Shown: positions 7,814-17,343, numbered from the stretch's first letter. The stretch: 25,940 nt of DNA from CAZJBP01 sp964544115 (GCA_964544115.1 CAZJBP010000026.1:1-25940), one strand, 5' to 3'. Program-made: numbers and translations. Notes: generated from the sequence alone by a model not told the origin.

Positions 7814-9617
7814 GACCGTACGAGTTGAGGTGCGCCGCGTGGGCGTGGTGCTGCTCGGCCTCTGGCTGGCGCTGGGCCTGCTGGCGATCGCGCTGTGGCG
7901 CGAGCAGGTCGTCAAGACCCAGACCCACCGCGACAACCAGGCCCAGCAGAGCGTCCGCCGGGTGCGCCTGCCGGCGGTGCGCGGCCTGATCTACGACCGG
8001 AACGGCGCGTGCCTCGCCCGCAACCGCCCGAGCTACTGCATCGCGCTCTACATCGAGGAGCTGCGCCAGCCGGGGCGGCTGGAACGGACCGTGGATGCGA
8101 TTCAGCGCGTCATCGCGAACGTATCCGACGTGATCGACCTGCCGCCGGAAGTCAGCCGGGACGACGTCTACGCGCACCTGCGCAAGCGGATGCCCATGCC
8201 CTTCCTGGCCTGGCGCGACATCAGCCCGGAGGCGCTGGCGCGCTGGTGCGAGCGCGGCGGGGCCGTACGGGGCGTGGACATCTACGTGCAACCCGTGCGC
8301 GAGTATCCCGCCGGCGTTTCGCTCTCGCACGTGCTGGGCTACGTCGGACGGGCGGAACCCGATCCGGACGAGATTGAGGAGTTCCACTACTACATGCCCG
8401 ACATCGATGGAAAAGCCGGCATCGAGCGCTCCATGAACGCCGCGCTGGAAGGCCAGGCCGGCGGCCGCCTGCTGCGCGTGGACGCCTCCGGGTTCAAGCA
8501 CGACGTGATCTCCGAGAAGCCCCCCCGCGAGGGCCGCTCCATCCGACTGACCGTCGACCTGGACATCCAGCGCGCCGCCGAAGCCGCGCTGGGCGAGGAT
8601 CGCGCGGCGGTGGTCGTGCTCGACCCCCGCAACGGCGACGTCCTGGCGATGGCCAGCGCGCCCGGTTACGACCCGAACGCCTTCTGCCCGTCGATCTCGC
8701 AGCCCGAGTGGAAGAAGCTCAATACCGACGAGAACCGCCCGCTGTTCAACCGGGCCATCGCCGGAACCTACCCCCCGGGCAGCACGTTCAAGCCCGTGGT
8801 CGCGTTCGCCGCGCTGGAGAACGGTTGCGCCCTGCCGTCCACCGAGTACAACTGCCCGGGCTACTTCCAAATCGGCACGGCGCGGCCGATCCGATGCTGG
8901 TACGAGCTGGGGCACGGCACGCTGGCGTTGCGCAAGGCCATCGAGCAATCGTGCAACAGCTACTTCTGCCAGCTGGGACTGGCCGCGGGCTACGACCGGA
9001 TCTATCACACTGCCGCGGCGTTGGGCTTCGGCCGCCGTACGGGCATCGAACTGCCGGCGGAGGCGCCCGGCCGGCTGCCGAACGACGAGTGGAAGCAGCG
9101 GGACCGGCGCGACCGATGGCGGCCCGGCGACACCTGCAACGTCAGCATTGGCCAAGGGTTCGTGGCGGCTACTCCGCTGCAGCTGGCTTCCCTGATGGCC
9201 ACGATCGCCAACGGCGGCACGGTCTACCGGCCGCGCCTGGTGGCGAAGGAAGGGGAGCCCGGCGAGGTGGTCAACGAGATGAACTGGTCCGGGACCTCCC
9301 TGCTCGCGGTCCGCAGCGGCATGTACGACGTGGTCCAGGCGCCGACGGGCACGGGGCGTTTCGGCCGCATCGAGGGCGTGGAAATGGCCGGCAAGACAGG
9401 CACTGCCGAGTACGGTCAGACCGCCAACATCCAGCGCCACACCTGGATGACCGTGTTTGCGCCCTACACCGGCGCGCGCTACGCGATGGCGATGGTCGTC
9501 GAGGATGGCGTCTCCGGCGGACGGACCGTCGCGCCGCGCATCCAGGCGCTGATGACCCGCGTGTTCCAGATCGAGCGGCAGCGCACCTCGGGAGCGGTCG
9601 AAGGAGGCGGCGCATGA
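7806..9617 (+). CDS. mrdA: Penicillin-binding protein 2 (elongasome transpeptidase)
   Basis: Class B PBP that cross-links peptidoglycan in the periplasm during rod elongation, together with RodA. The 603 residues show a short cytoplasmic start, one membrane helix (about 12-31), the pedestal/dimerisation region with RGLIYDRNG at about 59-67, and a transpeptidase domain with all three active-site motifs: S326-T-F-K329, S382-C-N384 and K530-T-G532. The start is taken as TTG 7806, overlapping the mreD end by eight bases; GGGAGG lies 13 bases upstream, rather far. GTG 7830 or GTG 7839 in frame would leave the membrane helix intact and are alternatives. The stop overlaps the rodA start (ATGA). Confidence 0.96.
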   Translation: MSETVRVEVRRVGVVLLGLWLALGLLAIALWREQVVKTQTHRDNQAQQSVRRVRLPAVRGLIYDRNGACLARNRPSYCIALYIEELRQPGRLERTVDAIQRVIANVSDVIDLPPEVSRDDVYAHLRKRMPMPFLAWRDISPEALARWCERGGAVRGVDIYVQPVREYPAGVSLSHVLGYVGRAEPDPDEIEEFHYYMPDIDGKAGIERSMNAALEGQAGGRLLRVDASGFKHDVISEKPPREGRSIRLTVDLDIQRAAEAALGEDRAAVVVLDPRNGDVLAMASAPGYDPNAFCPSISQPEWKKLNTDENRPLFNRAIAGTYPPGSTFKPVVAFAALENGCALPSTEYNCPGYFQIGTARPIRCWYELGHGTLALRKAIEQSCNSYFCQLGLAAGYDRIYHTAAALGFGRRTGIELPAEAPGRLPNDEWKQRDRRDRWRPGDTCNVSIGQGFVAATPLQLASLMATIANGGTVYRPRLVAKEGEPGEVVNEMNWSGTSLLAVRSGMYDVVQAPTGTGRFGRIEGVEMAGKTGTAEYGQTANIQRHTWMTVFAPYTGARYAMAMVVEDGVSGGRTVAPRIQALMTRVFQIERQRTSGAVEGGGA

Positions 9618-10810
9618 ACGCGCTCCTCCGACACCTGCGGCGCCTGCGGCGCATGCACCTGCTGCTGCTGGTGCCCGTGTGCATCTGCCTGGCCATCGGC
9701 GTGGTCTTCATCTACAGCGCCTGCTTCATCAGCGAGGACGTGCCGGTCAAGTCGCTGTACCAGAAGCAGCTCATCTGGATCGCCGTGGGGGCGGTGGCCC
9801 ACACCCTGATCTCGCTCTACGACTACCACCGCCTGTGCCGCCGAAGCTGGCTGTTCTATGCGCTCTCCCTGGTGCTCCTGGTGCTCGTGCTGGTGTGGGG
9901 CCCGCCGAGATACGGGGCCCGCCGCTGGCTGTTCGTGCCCGGGGTGCCCCTTGGCATGCAGCCTTCCGAGTTCGCCAAGCTGGCCATGATCGTGCTGGCC
10001 GCCCGCCTGCTCAGCCGGCCGGCCGTCGACCTGACCCGCTTCCGCACCTTCGCCGGGGTCCTGGGGTTGACGGCGATTCCCCTGCTGCTCGTGACGAAGC
10101 AGCCGGACCTGGGGACGGCCCTCGTTTTCCTGCCCCCCATCCTGCTCATGATGTTCGTCGCCGGAGTCCCGAAGCGCTACGTCGGCGGACTGGTCGTCGC
10201 CGGCCTGCTGGCCGCATCGACCATGGTCGCCGCCGTCGCACTGCCCGAAATGCTCAAGCTGAGCGATGCGACCCGCATCCGGATCGAGCGGATCCTGCCG
10301 CTGACCGAGTACCAGAAGGACCGGATTCTCGTGCTGCTCTGGCCGGATCGCGACCCTCTCGGCGCCGGCTGGAACAAGAACCAGTCGCTGATCGCCGTCG
10401 GATCCGGCGGCCTGCAGGGCAAGGGGTACCTGCGCGGAACGCAGAACATTCTGGGCTTTCTCCCGCGCTCGGTGTCGCCGACCGATTTCGTGTATTCGGT
10501 GATCGCCGAAGAGACCGGCTTCGTCGGGTCGGCGGTGATCCTGGCGCTGTTCGCCCTGCTGGCGGCCTTCGGCCTGCACATCGCCGTGTCGACCCCTGAC
10601 CGGATGGGCCGCCTGCTGTGCGTGGGCATCGTGACCATGATCATCAGTCACGTGTGGGTGAATATCGCGATGACGGTGGGGCTGGTCCCGGTGGTCGGGA
10701 TTCCGCTGCCCCTGCTGAGCTACGGCGGATCGTTCCTGATGACGGTCATTGGCGGGCTGGGAATTCTGCAGAGCGTTTACATCCGCTCGCCGCAACGTTT
10801 TGAGGGCTGA
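9614..10810 (+). CDS. rodA: Peptidoglycan glycosyltransferase RodA (SEDS family)
   Basis: SEDS-family polymerase that makes glycan strands from lipid II, paired with PBP2. The 398-residue protein has about ten membrane segments and clear RodA blocks: PSEFAKLAMIVLAA, KQPDLGTALVF, the DPLGAGW extracellular-loop motif that carries the catalytic Asp of SEDS polymerases, GSGGLQGKGYLRGTQ, FVYSVIAEETGF and LPLLSYGGS. ATG 9614 overlaps the mrdA stop by four bases and is preceded by a strong AAGGAGG (9601-9607) at six bases. The strong site suggests efficient independent initiation in addition to coupling. Confidence 0.97.
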   Translation: MNALLRHLRRLRRMHLLLLVPVCICLAIGVVFIYSACFISEDVPVKSLYQKQLIWIAVGAVAHTLISLYDYHRLCRRSWLFYALSLVLLVLVLVWGPPRYGARRWLFVPGVPLGMQPSEFAKLAMIVLAARLLSRPAVDLTRFRTFAGVLGLTAIPLLLVTKQPDLGTALVFLPPILLMMFVAGVPKRYVGGLVVAGLLAASTMVAAVALPEMLKLSDATRIRIERILPLTEYQKDRILVLLWPDRDPLGAGWNKNQSLIAVGSGGLQGKGYLRGTQNILGFLPRSVSPTDFVYSVIAEETGFVGSAVILALFALLAAFGLHIAVSTPDRMGRLLCVGIVTMIISHVWVNIAMTVGLVPVVGIPLPLLSYGGSFLMTVIGGLGILQSVYIRSPQRFEG

Positions 10811-10817
10811 GACGAGG

Positions 10818-10841
10818 GCGCCGGCGACAGAGCGCCGGCGC
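10818..10841 (+). other. GC-rich hairpin between rodA and rng
   Basis: GCGCCGGCG (10818-10826) pairs perfectly with CGCCGGCGC (10833-10841) around a six-base ACAGAG loop, eight bases after the rodA stop. No U tract follows, so it is not a classical intrinsic terminator. It could be a pause or processing structure, or a target in the leader of rng; RNase E genes often control their own leader. This is inferred only from structure and position. Confidence 0.5.
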
Positions 10842-10930
10842 GGAACACACAAACGGATAGCTGAAGAGACCCGGTTCGGGCGGCGCACGGCGCCAATCCC
10901 GGCCGGTCACAAGGGAGGAGAGACGCATCG

Positions 10931-12520
10931 ATGTTTGGATGGTTAAAAAGGAAAGAGCCGAAACGCCTGATCGTGATCAACGCCGAGCCGCTGGAAATGC
11001 GCGTGGCGGTCGTGGAGGATGGACGCCTGGAGGAATTCCAGGTGGAACACCCCTCGGAAGATCGCATTGTCGGGAGCATCTTCAAGGGGCGCATCCAGAA
11101 CCTCGAACACGACCTGCAGGCCGCGTTTGTGGATATCGGGATGCGCAAGAACGCGTTCCTGCACTACTGGGATATGCTGCCGGAAGAGGACCCGGAGCTC
11201 GACGTGGACGAGGACGAGGACGAGGACGGTCCGCGGCGGCGCGCCGGAAAGCGCAAGCGCTACACCAACCAGGATATCGAGAAGCGCTTCCCCGCGGGGT
11301 CTGAGATCGTCGTGCAGGTGACCAAGGGGCCGATCGGCACCAAGGGGCCGCGCGTCACCGCCGCCATCAGCATCCCCGGCCGCTACCTGGTCATGATGCC
11401 GGGCACCGGCCTCAAGGGCGTCTCGCGCAAGATCGGCGACGCCTCCGAGCGCCATCGCCTCAAGAAGATCCTCAACCGCCTGACCATCCCCGCGAACACG
11501 GGGCTGATCGTGCGGACCGCCGCCTCGGGCGCCTCCAAGCGCGCCTTCGTCCGCGACCTGCGCAGCCTGATCGACATCTGGAACCAGCTCCAGACCAACA
11601 TCGCGGAGAAGAAGGCGCCCTGCAGCGTGTATGAGGAGCCCGACCTGGTCGAGCGCGTCGTGCGCGACTGGATCACGGAGGAGATCGACCGCATCGTGGT
11701 CGATTCGAGGGAGAAGTACGACCGGATCAAGGAGGTCGCCGGCCGCATTTCCCGGCGGATGAAGTCGAAGATCCAGCACTACGAGGGCCTGCTGCCGATC
11801 TTCGAGCACTACGAGATCGAACGGCAGCTGGACGAGACGTTCCGCCGGAAGGTGCTGCTGAAGTCCGGCGCATCGCTGGTGATCGACGAAACCGAGGCGC
11901 TCATCGCGATCGACGTCAACACCGGCAAGCACAAGGGGTCGGGCTCGCAGGAGGAAGCCATCCTGCAGGTCAACACCGAGGCGGTCGAGGAAGTGGCGCG
12001 GCAGCTGCGGCTGCGCAACGTGGGCGGGCTGGTCGTGGTTGACCTGATCGACATGAAGAGTCGGAAGCACCAGAACGCGGTGCACCGCGCCATGAAGAAC
12101 GCCCTCCGCAAGGACCGCGCCCGCACGAACGTGCTGCCGATCTCCGAGCTGGGCCTGCTGCAGATGACCCGGCAGCGCGCCGAGGCCGGCGTGCTCTCGA
12201 CGATGTACGTCGACTGCCCGTATTGCGCCGGCCACGGGAGCGTCAGGTCCCCCCTGAGCATGAGCGTCGACATCCAGCGGCGGATCGCGGCGGTGATGCG
12301 GACGCACGCGCGTTCGAAGACCCTGCCCGACCTGGTCGTCACCGTGCATCCGCGCGTGCTTCAGCGGCTCCGGACGGAGGACGAGCAGATCCTCGTCGAC
12401 ATGCAGAACCGGTTCTCCGGCGGGCTGAATTTCCGCTCCGATCCGGCGAAACACGTGGAGTTCTTCTCGGTGGCCAACGCCACCACCAACGAGGTGTATT
12501 TCGCGACGCCCGAGCGCTGA
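10931..12520 (+). CDS. rng: Ribonuclease E/G family endoribonuclease
   Basis: Cytoplasmic 5'-end-sensing endoribonuclease that matures rRNA and turns over mRNA. At 529 residues it resembles RNase G or the catalytic half of RNase E without a long scaffold tail. The S1 domain (about 35-145) contains FKGRIQNLEHDLQAAFVDIG and an Asp/Glu-rich then basic insert at about 85-110. The catalytic Mg-binding pair is D328 (AIDVNTG) and D371 (DLIDM), 43 residues apart as in E. coli RNase E. The zinc-link CPYC is at 429-432. ATG 10931 follows GGGAGGAG (10913-10920). rng directly after the mre/mrd genes is a common arrangement. Confidence 0.95.
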   Translation: MFGWLKRKEPKRLIVINAEPLEMRVAVVEDGRLEEFQVEHPSEDRIVGSIFKGRIQNLEHDLQAAFVDIGMRKNAFLHYWDMLPEEDPELDVDEDEDEDGPRRRAGKRKRYTNQDIEKRFPAGSEIVVQVTKGPIGTKGPRVTAAISIPGRYLVMMPGTGLKGVSRKIGDASERHRLKKILNRLTIPANTGLIVRTAASGASKRAFVRDLRSLIDIWNQLQTNIAEKKAPCSVYEEPDLVERVVRDWITEEIDRIVVDSREKYDRIKEVAGRISRRMKSKIQHYEGLLPIFEHYEIERQLDETFRRKVLLKSGASLVIDETEALIAIDVNTGKHKGSGSQEEAILQVNTEAVEEVARQLRLRNVGGLVVVDLIDMKSRKHQNAVHRAMKNALRKDRARTNVLPISELGLLQMTRQRAEAGVLSTMYVDCPYCAGHGSVRSPLSMSVDIQRRIAAVMRTHARSKTLPDLVVTVHPRVLQRLRTEDEQILVDMQNRFSGGLNFRSDPAKHVEFFSVANATTNEVYFATPER

Positions 12521-12554
12521 CGCCGGCGCCCCGCACGCGGGCCAAACCGGCAGC

Positions 12555-12583
12555 TTGTGTGGCCGGACCGGTTCGTGTATGAA
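12555..12583 (+). promoter_or_regulatory. Candidate promoter for lptD-polB
   Basis: TTGTGT (12555-12560) and TATGAA (12578-12583) are separated by 17 bases; they match the sigma-70 consensus at three and four of six positions. The site lies 34 bases after the rng stop and about 100 bases before lptD. Read-through from rng is equally possible. Confidence 0.28.
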
Positions 12584-12637
12584 GGGCTGGCGGTGGCGTT
12601 ACGGGCGAGCGGCTGCGCACGGACAGGCGCAGGCCGC

Positions 12638-12654
12638 GGGGCGCTGTGCGCCCC
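12638..12654 (+). other. Short strong hairpin in the lptD leader
   Basis: GGGGCGC and GCGCCCC form a perfect seven-pair stem with a three-base TGT loop, 31 bases before the lptD start. There is no U tract. It could affect translation or mRNA stability; a chance GC-rich structure is possible. Confidence 0.35.
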
Positions 12655-12685
12655 ATCGCGGACCCCATGCCGGGAGATGACGGGT

Positions 12686-14974
12686 ATGCAGACGAATCGC
12701 ATGCAAGGCGGCCGCCTGTTCTTGATGGCACTCTTCGCGGCGGGGGTGTGGGCGGCGGCGTCCGCAGCCCGCGCGCAATCCCAGCCGGCAGCAGCCGCGC
12801 CCGGCGCGCCGGTCGTGGCGACCAACGCTCCGGCCGCCGAACAGATCGATATCGACGCCCTGACACTCGAATACGACCGCAAGACCGGATGGGCGGTCGC
12901 CAGCGGCAACGTCGTGGTGCGGAAGGGACCGCAGGAGCTGCGCGCCGACCGGGTGCGCGTCAACACCGTCACCGAGGACGTGGTCGCCGAGGGGAACGTC
13001 GTGCTGCGGGCGGCGCCCGGCGAGAAGCCGTGGACCGGCACGACGATCCAGTACAACTTCCGCACGCGCGAGAGCTCCGCCATGGACTTGTCGGGCGCGA
13101 GCGAGCCGTTCCACATCTACGCCAAGGACAGCCGCCGCCTGGCGGACGGCAGCTACGTGGCCCACAACGCGAACGTCAGCACCTGCACCAACGCGCCGGG
13201 CTCCCAGCACTACCACATGCAGCTGCGGGACGTGGAGCTGACGCCTGAGGACCGCCTGAAGGGCGAACACGCGGTCCTGCATCTCGGCCCCGTGCCGTGC
13301 ATGTACCTGCCCTTCTGGCACCGCGACCTGAACGAGGACATGGGGCTGAGCGTGCGGCCGGGCTACAACAGCCGCGTCGGCGCGTTCCTCCTCACCTCGT
13401 ACCGCTACCCCCTGACCGACGAGGTGCTGCGCGGCGAAACCCACGTCGACTACCGCACCAAGCGAGGAGTGGGCCTCGGACAGGACATCAAGTGGCGCGA
13501 TCCTGAGGGCGACTGGAACGGCAAGCTGAGCGCCTACGGACTCGACGACCAGCAGCCGTACGACGACGACGAGAGCCTGACGTCCAAGGACATCGACAGC
13601 CAGCGCTACCGCGTCCGGTTCCAGCACGACCAGACGCTGGGCGACCGCGACTATGCCCTGGTCAACCTCGACTACGTCAGCGATGTCGACCTGCTGGAGG
13701 ACTTCTTCGAGGGCGACTACCGCCGTAGCAACCAGCCCGAAAACTACGCCGTCTACACCTACCGCGGAGACAACTATACCGCTTCGCTCGAGGCCCGCAA
13801 GCGGCTCAACGACTTCTACGACGACCTCGACCGCCTGCCGCAGTTGTCCGTGTCCCTCCCCCGCCAGGAGATCCTCGACGGCCCGTACTACTATGGCGGC
13901 CAATCGTCGGCGGGCTACCTGAACAAGCTCTGGGCCGACGGGTCGTCGAAAGAGGATTACTCCGCCTTCCGGGCCGACACGGAGAACACCATCTACCGGC
14001 CGGAGAAGTTCTTTGGCTTCCTCAACGTCACCCCGCGCGCCGGCTACCGCGCCACGTACTACTCGGAAACCGCTTCGCTGGTCGACGTGAACACCACCTC
14101 GACGGTGCTCACGACCAACAGCGTCACGCAGGCCGACGGCAGCGTCGTCACAACCGTGGGGGAGACCACGCAGACCAACACCACCCAGCGCTGGGTCACG
14201 CATGGCGCGGACATGCGCTCGCTGTTCCAGCTGGGGTGCGAGGTGTCCTACAAGGCGTTCAAGTCGTGGGAAGGCGGCGCCGTGGACCCGCTGCGGCACG
14301 TGGCCGAGCCTTACCTGAACTATACGTTCGTGCCCGAGCCCGACCTCATGCCCGACGACCTGTACCAGTTCGACAAGGTCGACAACCTGGGCGACCAGAA
14401 CAACGTCAAGTTCGGTATGCGCAATAAGTTCCAGACCAAGCGCAACGACCGCCCCTACGATCTCGTGGACCTCGACGTCTACTCCTACTACCGGGTTGAG
14501 GATGAGTACGGCGCGGAGCAGGGCATCGATGACGTCTTCGCCAATATGGAGTCGCACCCGACGCTGTGGCTGCGCGTGGACATGGATACGCGGTGGGATA
14601 CGCAGGAGGACGAACTGCAGACGTTCAACACCCAGTTCTTCATCCGGCCTGCGCGCTACTGGAAGACCGACGTGGAATACCGTTACCGCCGAGACAGCAA
14701 CAGCCTGCTGTCGGCCGACCTGACCTTCTTCCCGACCCACAACTGGGACTTCAATGTCTACGCCCGCGAGGAGTTCGAGCTGAGCCGCCTCGAGGAGGTC
14801 GGCGGGTACGTCCAACGCAACCTGGACTGCATGCACGTGCGGACCGGGGCGGGCGTCATGCCCGGATACACGCGCGACGACGGCACGCAGAAGGACGACG
14901 AGTATCAGGTGCGGGTGGAGATCTGGCTGACGGCCTTCCCGGAGATCGGGATCGGCGACCGGCATGATCACTAG
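12686..14974 (+). CDS. lptD: LPS-assembly protein LptD (outer-membrane beta-barrel)
   Basis: LptD inserts lipopolysaccharide into the outer leaflet of the outer membrane. ATG 12686 is chosen because GGGAG lies nine bases upstream and because it yields a clean signal peptide (basic start, hydrophobic 11-24, cleavage after ARA at about 30). Residues 53-150 form an OstA/LptA-like beta-jellyroll (LEYDRKTGWAVASGNVVV, then VVAEGNVVL). The rest is the LptD barrel, with family blocks around C167 (NVSTCTN) and C205 (GPVPCMYLPFW) and the alternating Tyr/Asp-rich barrel strands. A Thr-rich loop occurs at about 470-500. The chain ends in DRHDH rather than the usual terminal aromatic residue. Total is 762 residues. 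The polymerase gene starts three bases after the stop. Confidence 0.9.
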   Translation: MQTNRMQGGRLFLMALFAAGVWAAASAARAQSQPAAAAPGAPVVATNAPAAEQIDIDALTLEYDRKTGWAVASGNVVVRKGPQELRADRVRVNTVTEDVVAEGNVVLRAAPGEKPWTGTTIQYNFRTRESSAMDLSGASEPFHIYAKDSRRLADGSYVAHNANVSTCTNAPGSQHYHMQLRDVELTPEDRLKGEHAVLHLGPVPCMYLPFWHRDLNEDMGLSVRPGYNSRVGAFLLTSYRYPLTDEVLRGETHVDYRTKRGVGLGQDIKWRDPEGDWNGKLSAYGLDDQQPYDDDESLTSKDIDSQRYRVRFQHDQTLGDRDYALVNLDYVSDVDLLEDFFEGDYRRSNQPENYAVYTYRGDNYTASLEARKRLNDFYDDLDRLPQLSVSLPRQEILDGPYYYGGQSSAGYLNKLWADGSSKEDYSAFRADTENTIYRPEKFFGFLNVTPRAGYRATYYSETASLVDVNTTSTVLTTNSVTQADGSVVTTVGETTQTNTTQRWVTHGADMRSLFQLGCEVSYKAFKSWEGGAVDPLRHVAEPYLNYTFVPEPDLMPDDLYQFDKVDNLGDQNNVKFGMRNKFQTKRNDRPYDLVDLDVYSYYRVEDEYGAEQGIDDVFANMESHPTLWLRVDMDTRWDTQEDELQTFNTQFFIRPARYWKTDVEYRYRRDSNSLLSADLTFFPTHNWDFNVYAREEFELSRLEEVGGYVQRNLDCMHVRTGAGVMPGYTRDDGTQKDDEYQVRVEIWLTAFPEIGIGDRHDH

Positions 14975-14977
14975 GAG

Positions 14978-17304
14978 ATGACTGGACCCACACGCGACCC
15001 GCTCCTCTTTGGCGCCAGCCCCGAACCCGGACTGGTGGCCGTGGAGCACGTGCGCGGAGCCGAGGCGGATGTGGCCCGGCTCTACCTGCGCACGGCGGAA
15101 CGCACGGAAACCCTCGATGAGCCGCTACGCTGCTTCATTGCCGCCGACCTGAAGGCAATCGCCGACTGCCCCGTTGAGTTCGAGGCCCGGGCCCTCAAGG
15201 GCTCCAATCCCATCAACCTGCTGGCGGTGTTCCGGTCCTGGTCGGACTGCCTTGCGGCCAGGGACTGGCTCGCCAGGACCACGGGCCGCGCGCCCAGCGC
15301 GCCAAACGCGCCCTACCTGTTCGTCAACGACCCCGTCCACCAGCACCTGACGCTGACCGGGCGGACCCTGTTCGGCGGCATGCAGTTCGAGGACGTGCGC
15401 CGCCTGCAGGTGGATATCGAGTGCTACACCTCGCCCGGCTATGAGTTCTGCAACGCCGAGCGCGAGGGAGACCGGATCATCGCCATTGCCCTCGGCGACA
15501 GCACCGGCTGGACGCAGGTCATCTCCGGAGCCGGACACGACGAGCGCGACATGCTGCGGGAGTTTGTGCGCCTCGTCCGCGAGCGCGACCCGGACGTGAT
15601 CGAGGGGCATAACGTCTTCAACTTCGACCTGCCGTACCTCGCCGAGCGCGCCGCCCGCTGGAAGGTTCCGCTCAAGCTCGGTCGCGACGGCAGCGTGGCG
15701 CGGCGCCGCCCCAGCCGCGTCAGCTTCGGCGAGCGCACGATCGCCTACGACCGCTTCGAGATCACCGGCCGGCACGTGGTGGATACGCTCTTCATGCTGC
15801 AGGCGTACGACGTGTCTCACCGCTCCCTGTCGGGATACGGCCTCAAAGAGGCCGCGCTGCACTTCGGACTGGCGCGCCCTGGGCGGGTCTACATCGAGGG
15901 GTCGCAGATCTCGCGCGTCTTCGAGGCGGACCCGCAGCGGGTCATGGAGTACTGCAAAGACGACGTGGCTGAGACGCGCGGCCTCAGCGACCTGCTGTCG
16001 CGCAGCGCGTTCGTCCAGACCCAGATGCTCCCCTACTCCTACCAGAACGTCTGCGTGCGCGGCTCGGCCACACGCATTGACGCGCTGATGGTGCGCGAGT
16101 ATGTGCGGCTGGGGCACGCGCTCCCGATACCCGGCGCGGCGCGGCCGTTTGCCGGCGGCTACACCGACATGTTCGTTCAGGGGGTGGTGCGCAACGTCCA
16201 CCACTGCGACGTGCGGTCGCTCTACCCCTCGCTGATGTTGACCCGCGCCATCGCTCCCGCGAGCGACGAGGCGGGTGTGTTCCTGCGACTGCTCAAGCAC
16301 CTGCGCGATGTCCGGATGGATGCCAAGGAGCGCATGCGACGCGCGTCGACCGACGCGGAGCGGCAGTTCCACGACGCGCTGCAGACGACCTTCAAGATCC
16401 TCATCAACTCCTTCTATGGCTACCTGGGATTCTCCCAGGCCCGGTTCGCTGACTTCGATGCGGCCGAGACCGTCGCCGCTGACGGGCGGCGCTTGCTACA
16501 GTTCATGATCGACTGGCTCCGCCGGCACGGCGCCACGCCGGTGGAGATCGACACCGACGGCATCTACTTCGTTCCGCCGGAGCCCGCNNNNNNNNNNNNN
16601 NNNNNNNNNNNNNNNNNNNNNNNNNNNNNNNNNNNNNNNNNNNNNNNNNNNNNNNNNNNNNNNNNNNNNNNNNNNNNNNNNNNNNNNCGGCCTTCCGGGA
16701 GGCGTTCGCCAAGGCCCTGCCCGAGGGCATCGAAATCGAATTCGACGGCGAATACGTCTCGATGTACAGCTACAAGATGAAGAACTACGCCCTGCTGGAG
16801 TCGTCGGGCGAGATCGTCATCAAGGGCGCGGCCCTGAAATCCCGCGGCCTCGAGCCGTTCCAACGCCGCTTCATGGAGGAACGGCTGCGGCTCAAGCTGG
16901 AGGGGCGCGACGCCGAGGCGCCGGCCCTGAAACAGAGGTACGAGGACGCCATCCGGGCTCGGGAGTGGCCCATCGCCATGCTGGCGAAGTCGGAGCACCT
17001 GCAGGACTCGCCCGCCACCTATCGCGCAAAGCTCCAGAAGAGCAGCCGGTCCCGCAGCGCCGCTTACGAACTGGCCCTGGCCTCCGGCCGGGACTACCGC
17101 GCCGGCGACCAGGTGTCCTACTACGTCACCGGCACCAAGAAGAGCGTCTCGGTCCACGAGGCCTCGCGCCTGGTCTCCGAGTGGGATCCCGCCCGCCGCG
17201 ACGAGAATGTGCCGTACTACCTCGCCAAGCTGGATGCTCTCAACGCCAAGTTCGACGACGGCGGGAGCGACTCCGGGGTGCAGGGGGAACTGGGTCTGGG
17301 CTGA
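14978..17304 (+). CDS. Family B DNA polymerase with 3'-5' exonuclease, interrupted by an assembly gap
   Basis: DNA-directed DNA polymerase. Before the gap: ExoI D146/E148 (VDIEC), ExoII with D217 (HNVFNFDLPYL), ExoIII Y325/D329 (YCKDD), polymerase motif A D411 with SLYPS, motif B K473/N477/Y480/G481 (KILINSFYG) and motif C D525-T-D527 followed by Gly. After the gap the frame resumes with the K-x-Y-type motif (MKNYALL) and the thumb, ending at TGA 17302-17304. The frame shift across the gap arises because 100 N is not a multiple of three and is a placeholder, so the gene is probably intact. DTDG, not DTDS, resembles archaeal family B enzymes more than E. coli Pol II. ATG 14978 directly abuts its GGAG, which is unusual; GTG 15035 in frame is an alternative. 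Confidence 0.9.
16588..16687. other. Assembly gap (100 N)
   Basis: Exactly 100 unknown bases, the conventional placeholder for a scaffold gap of unknown length. It falls between polymerase motif C and the K-x-Y motif. Confidence 0.99.
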
Positions 17305-17343
17305 TCGCCGGCCCGCCTCCGCCAGGTCACGTCCGGCCCTGTG

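Noticed and set aside
8708..9613. Upstream extension of the rodA frame through mrdA
   Set aside because: The extension lies in an alternate frame of the penicillin-binding protein. The real rodA start at 9614 has AAGGAGG and an ATGA overlap.
12599..15049. 816-codon - strand open frame opposite lptD
   Set aside because: It is antisense to a clear lptD reading frame, is Val/Asp/Arg-rich without domains, and arises from high third-position GC.
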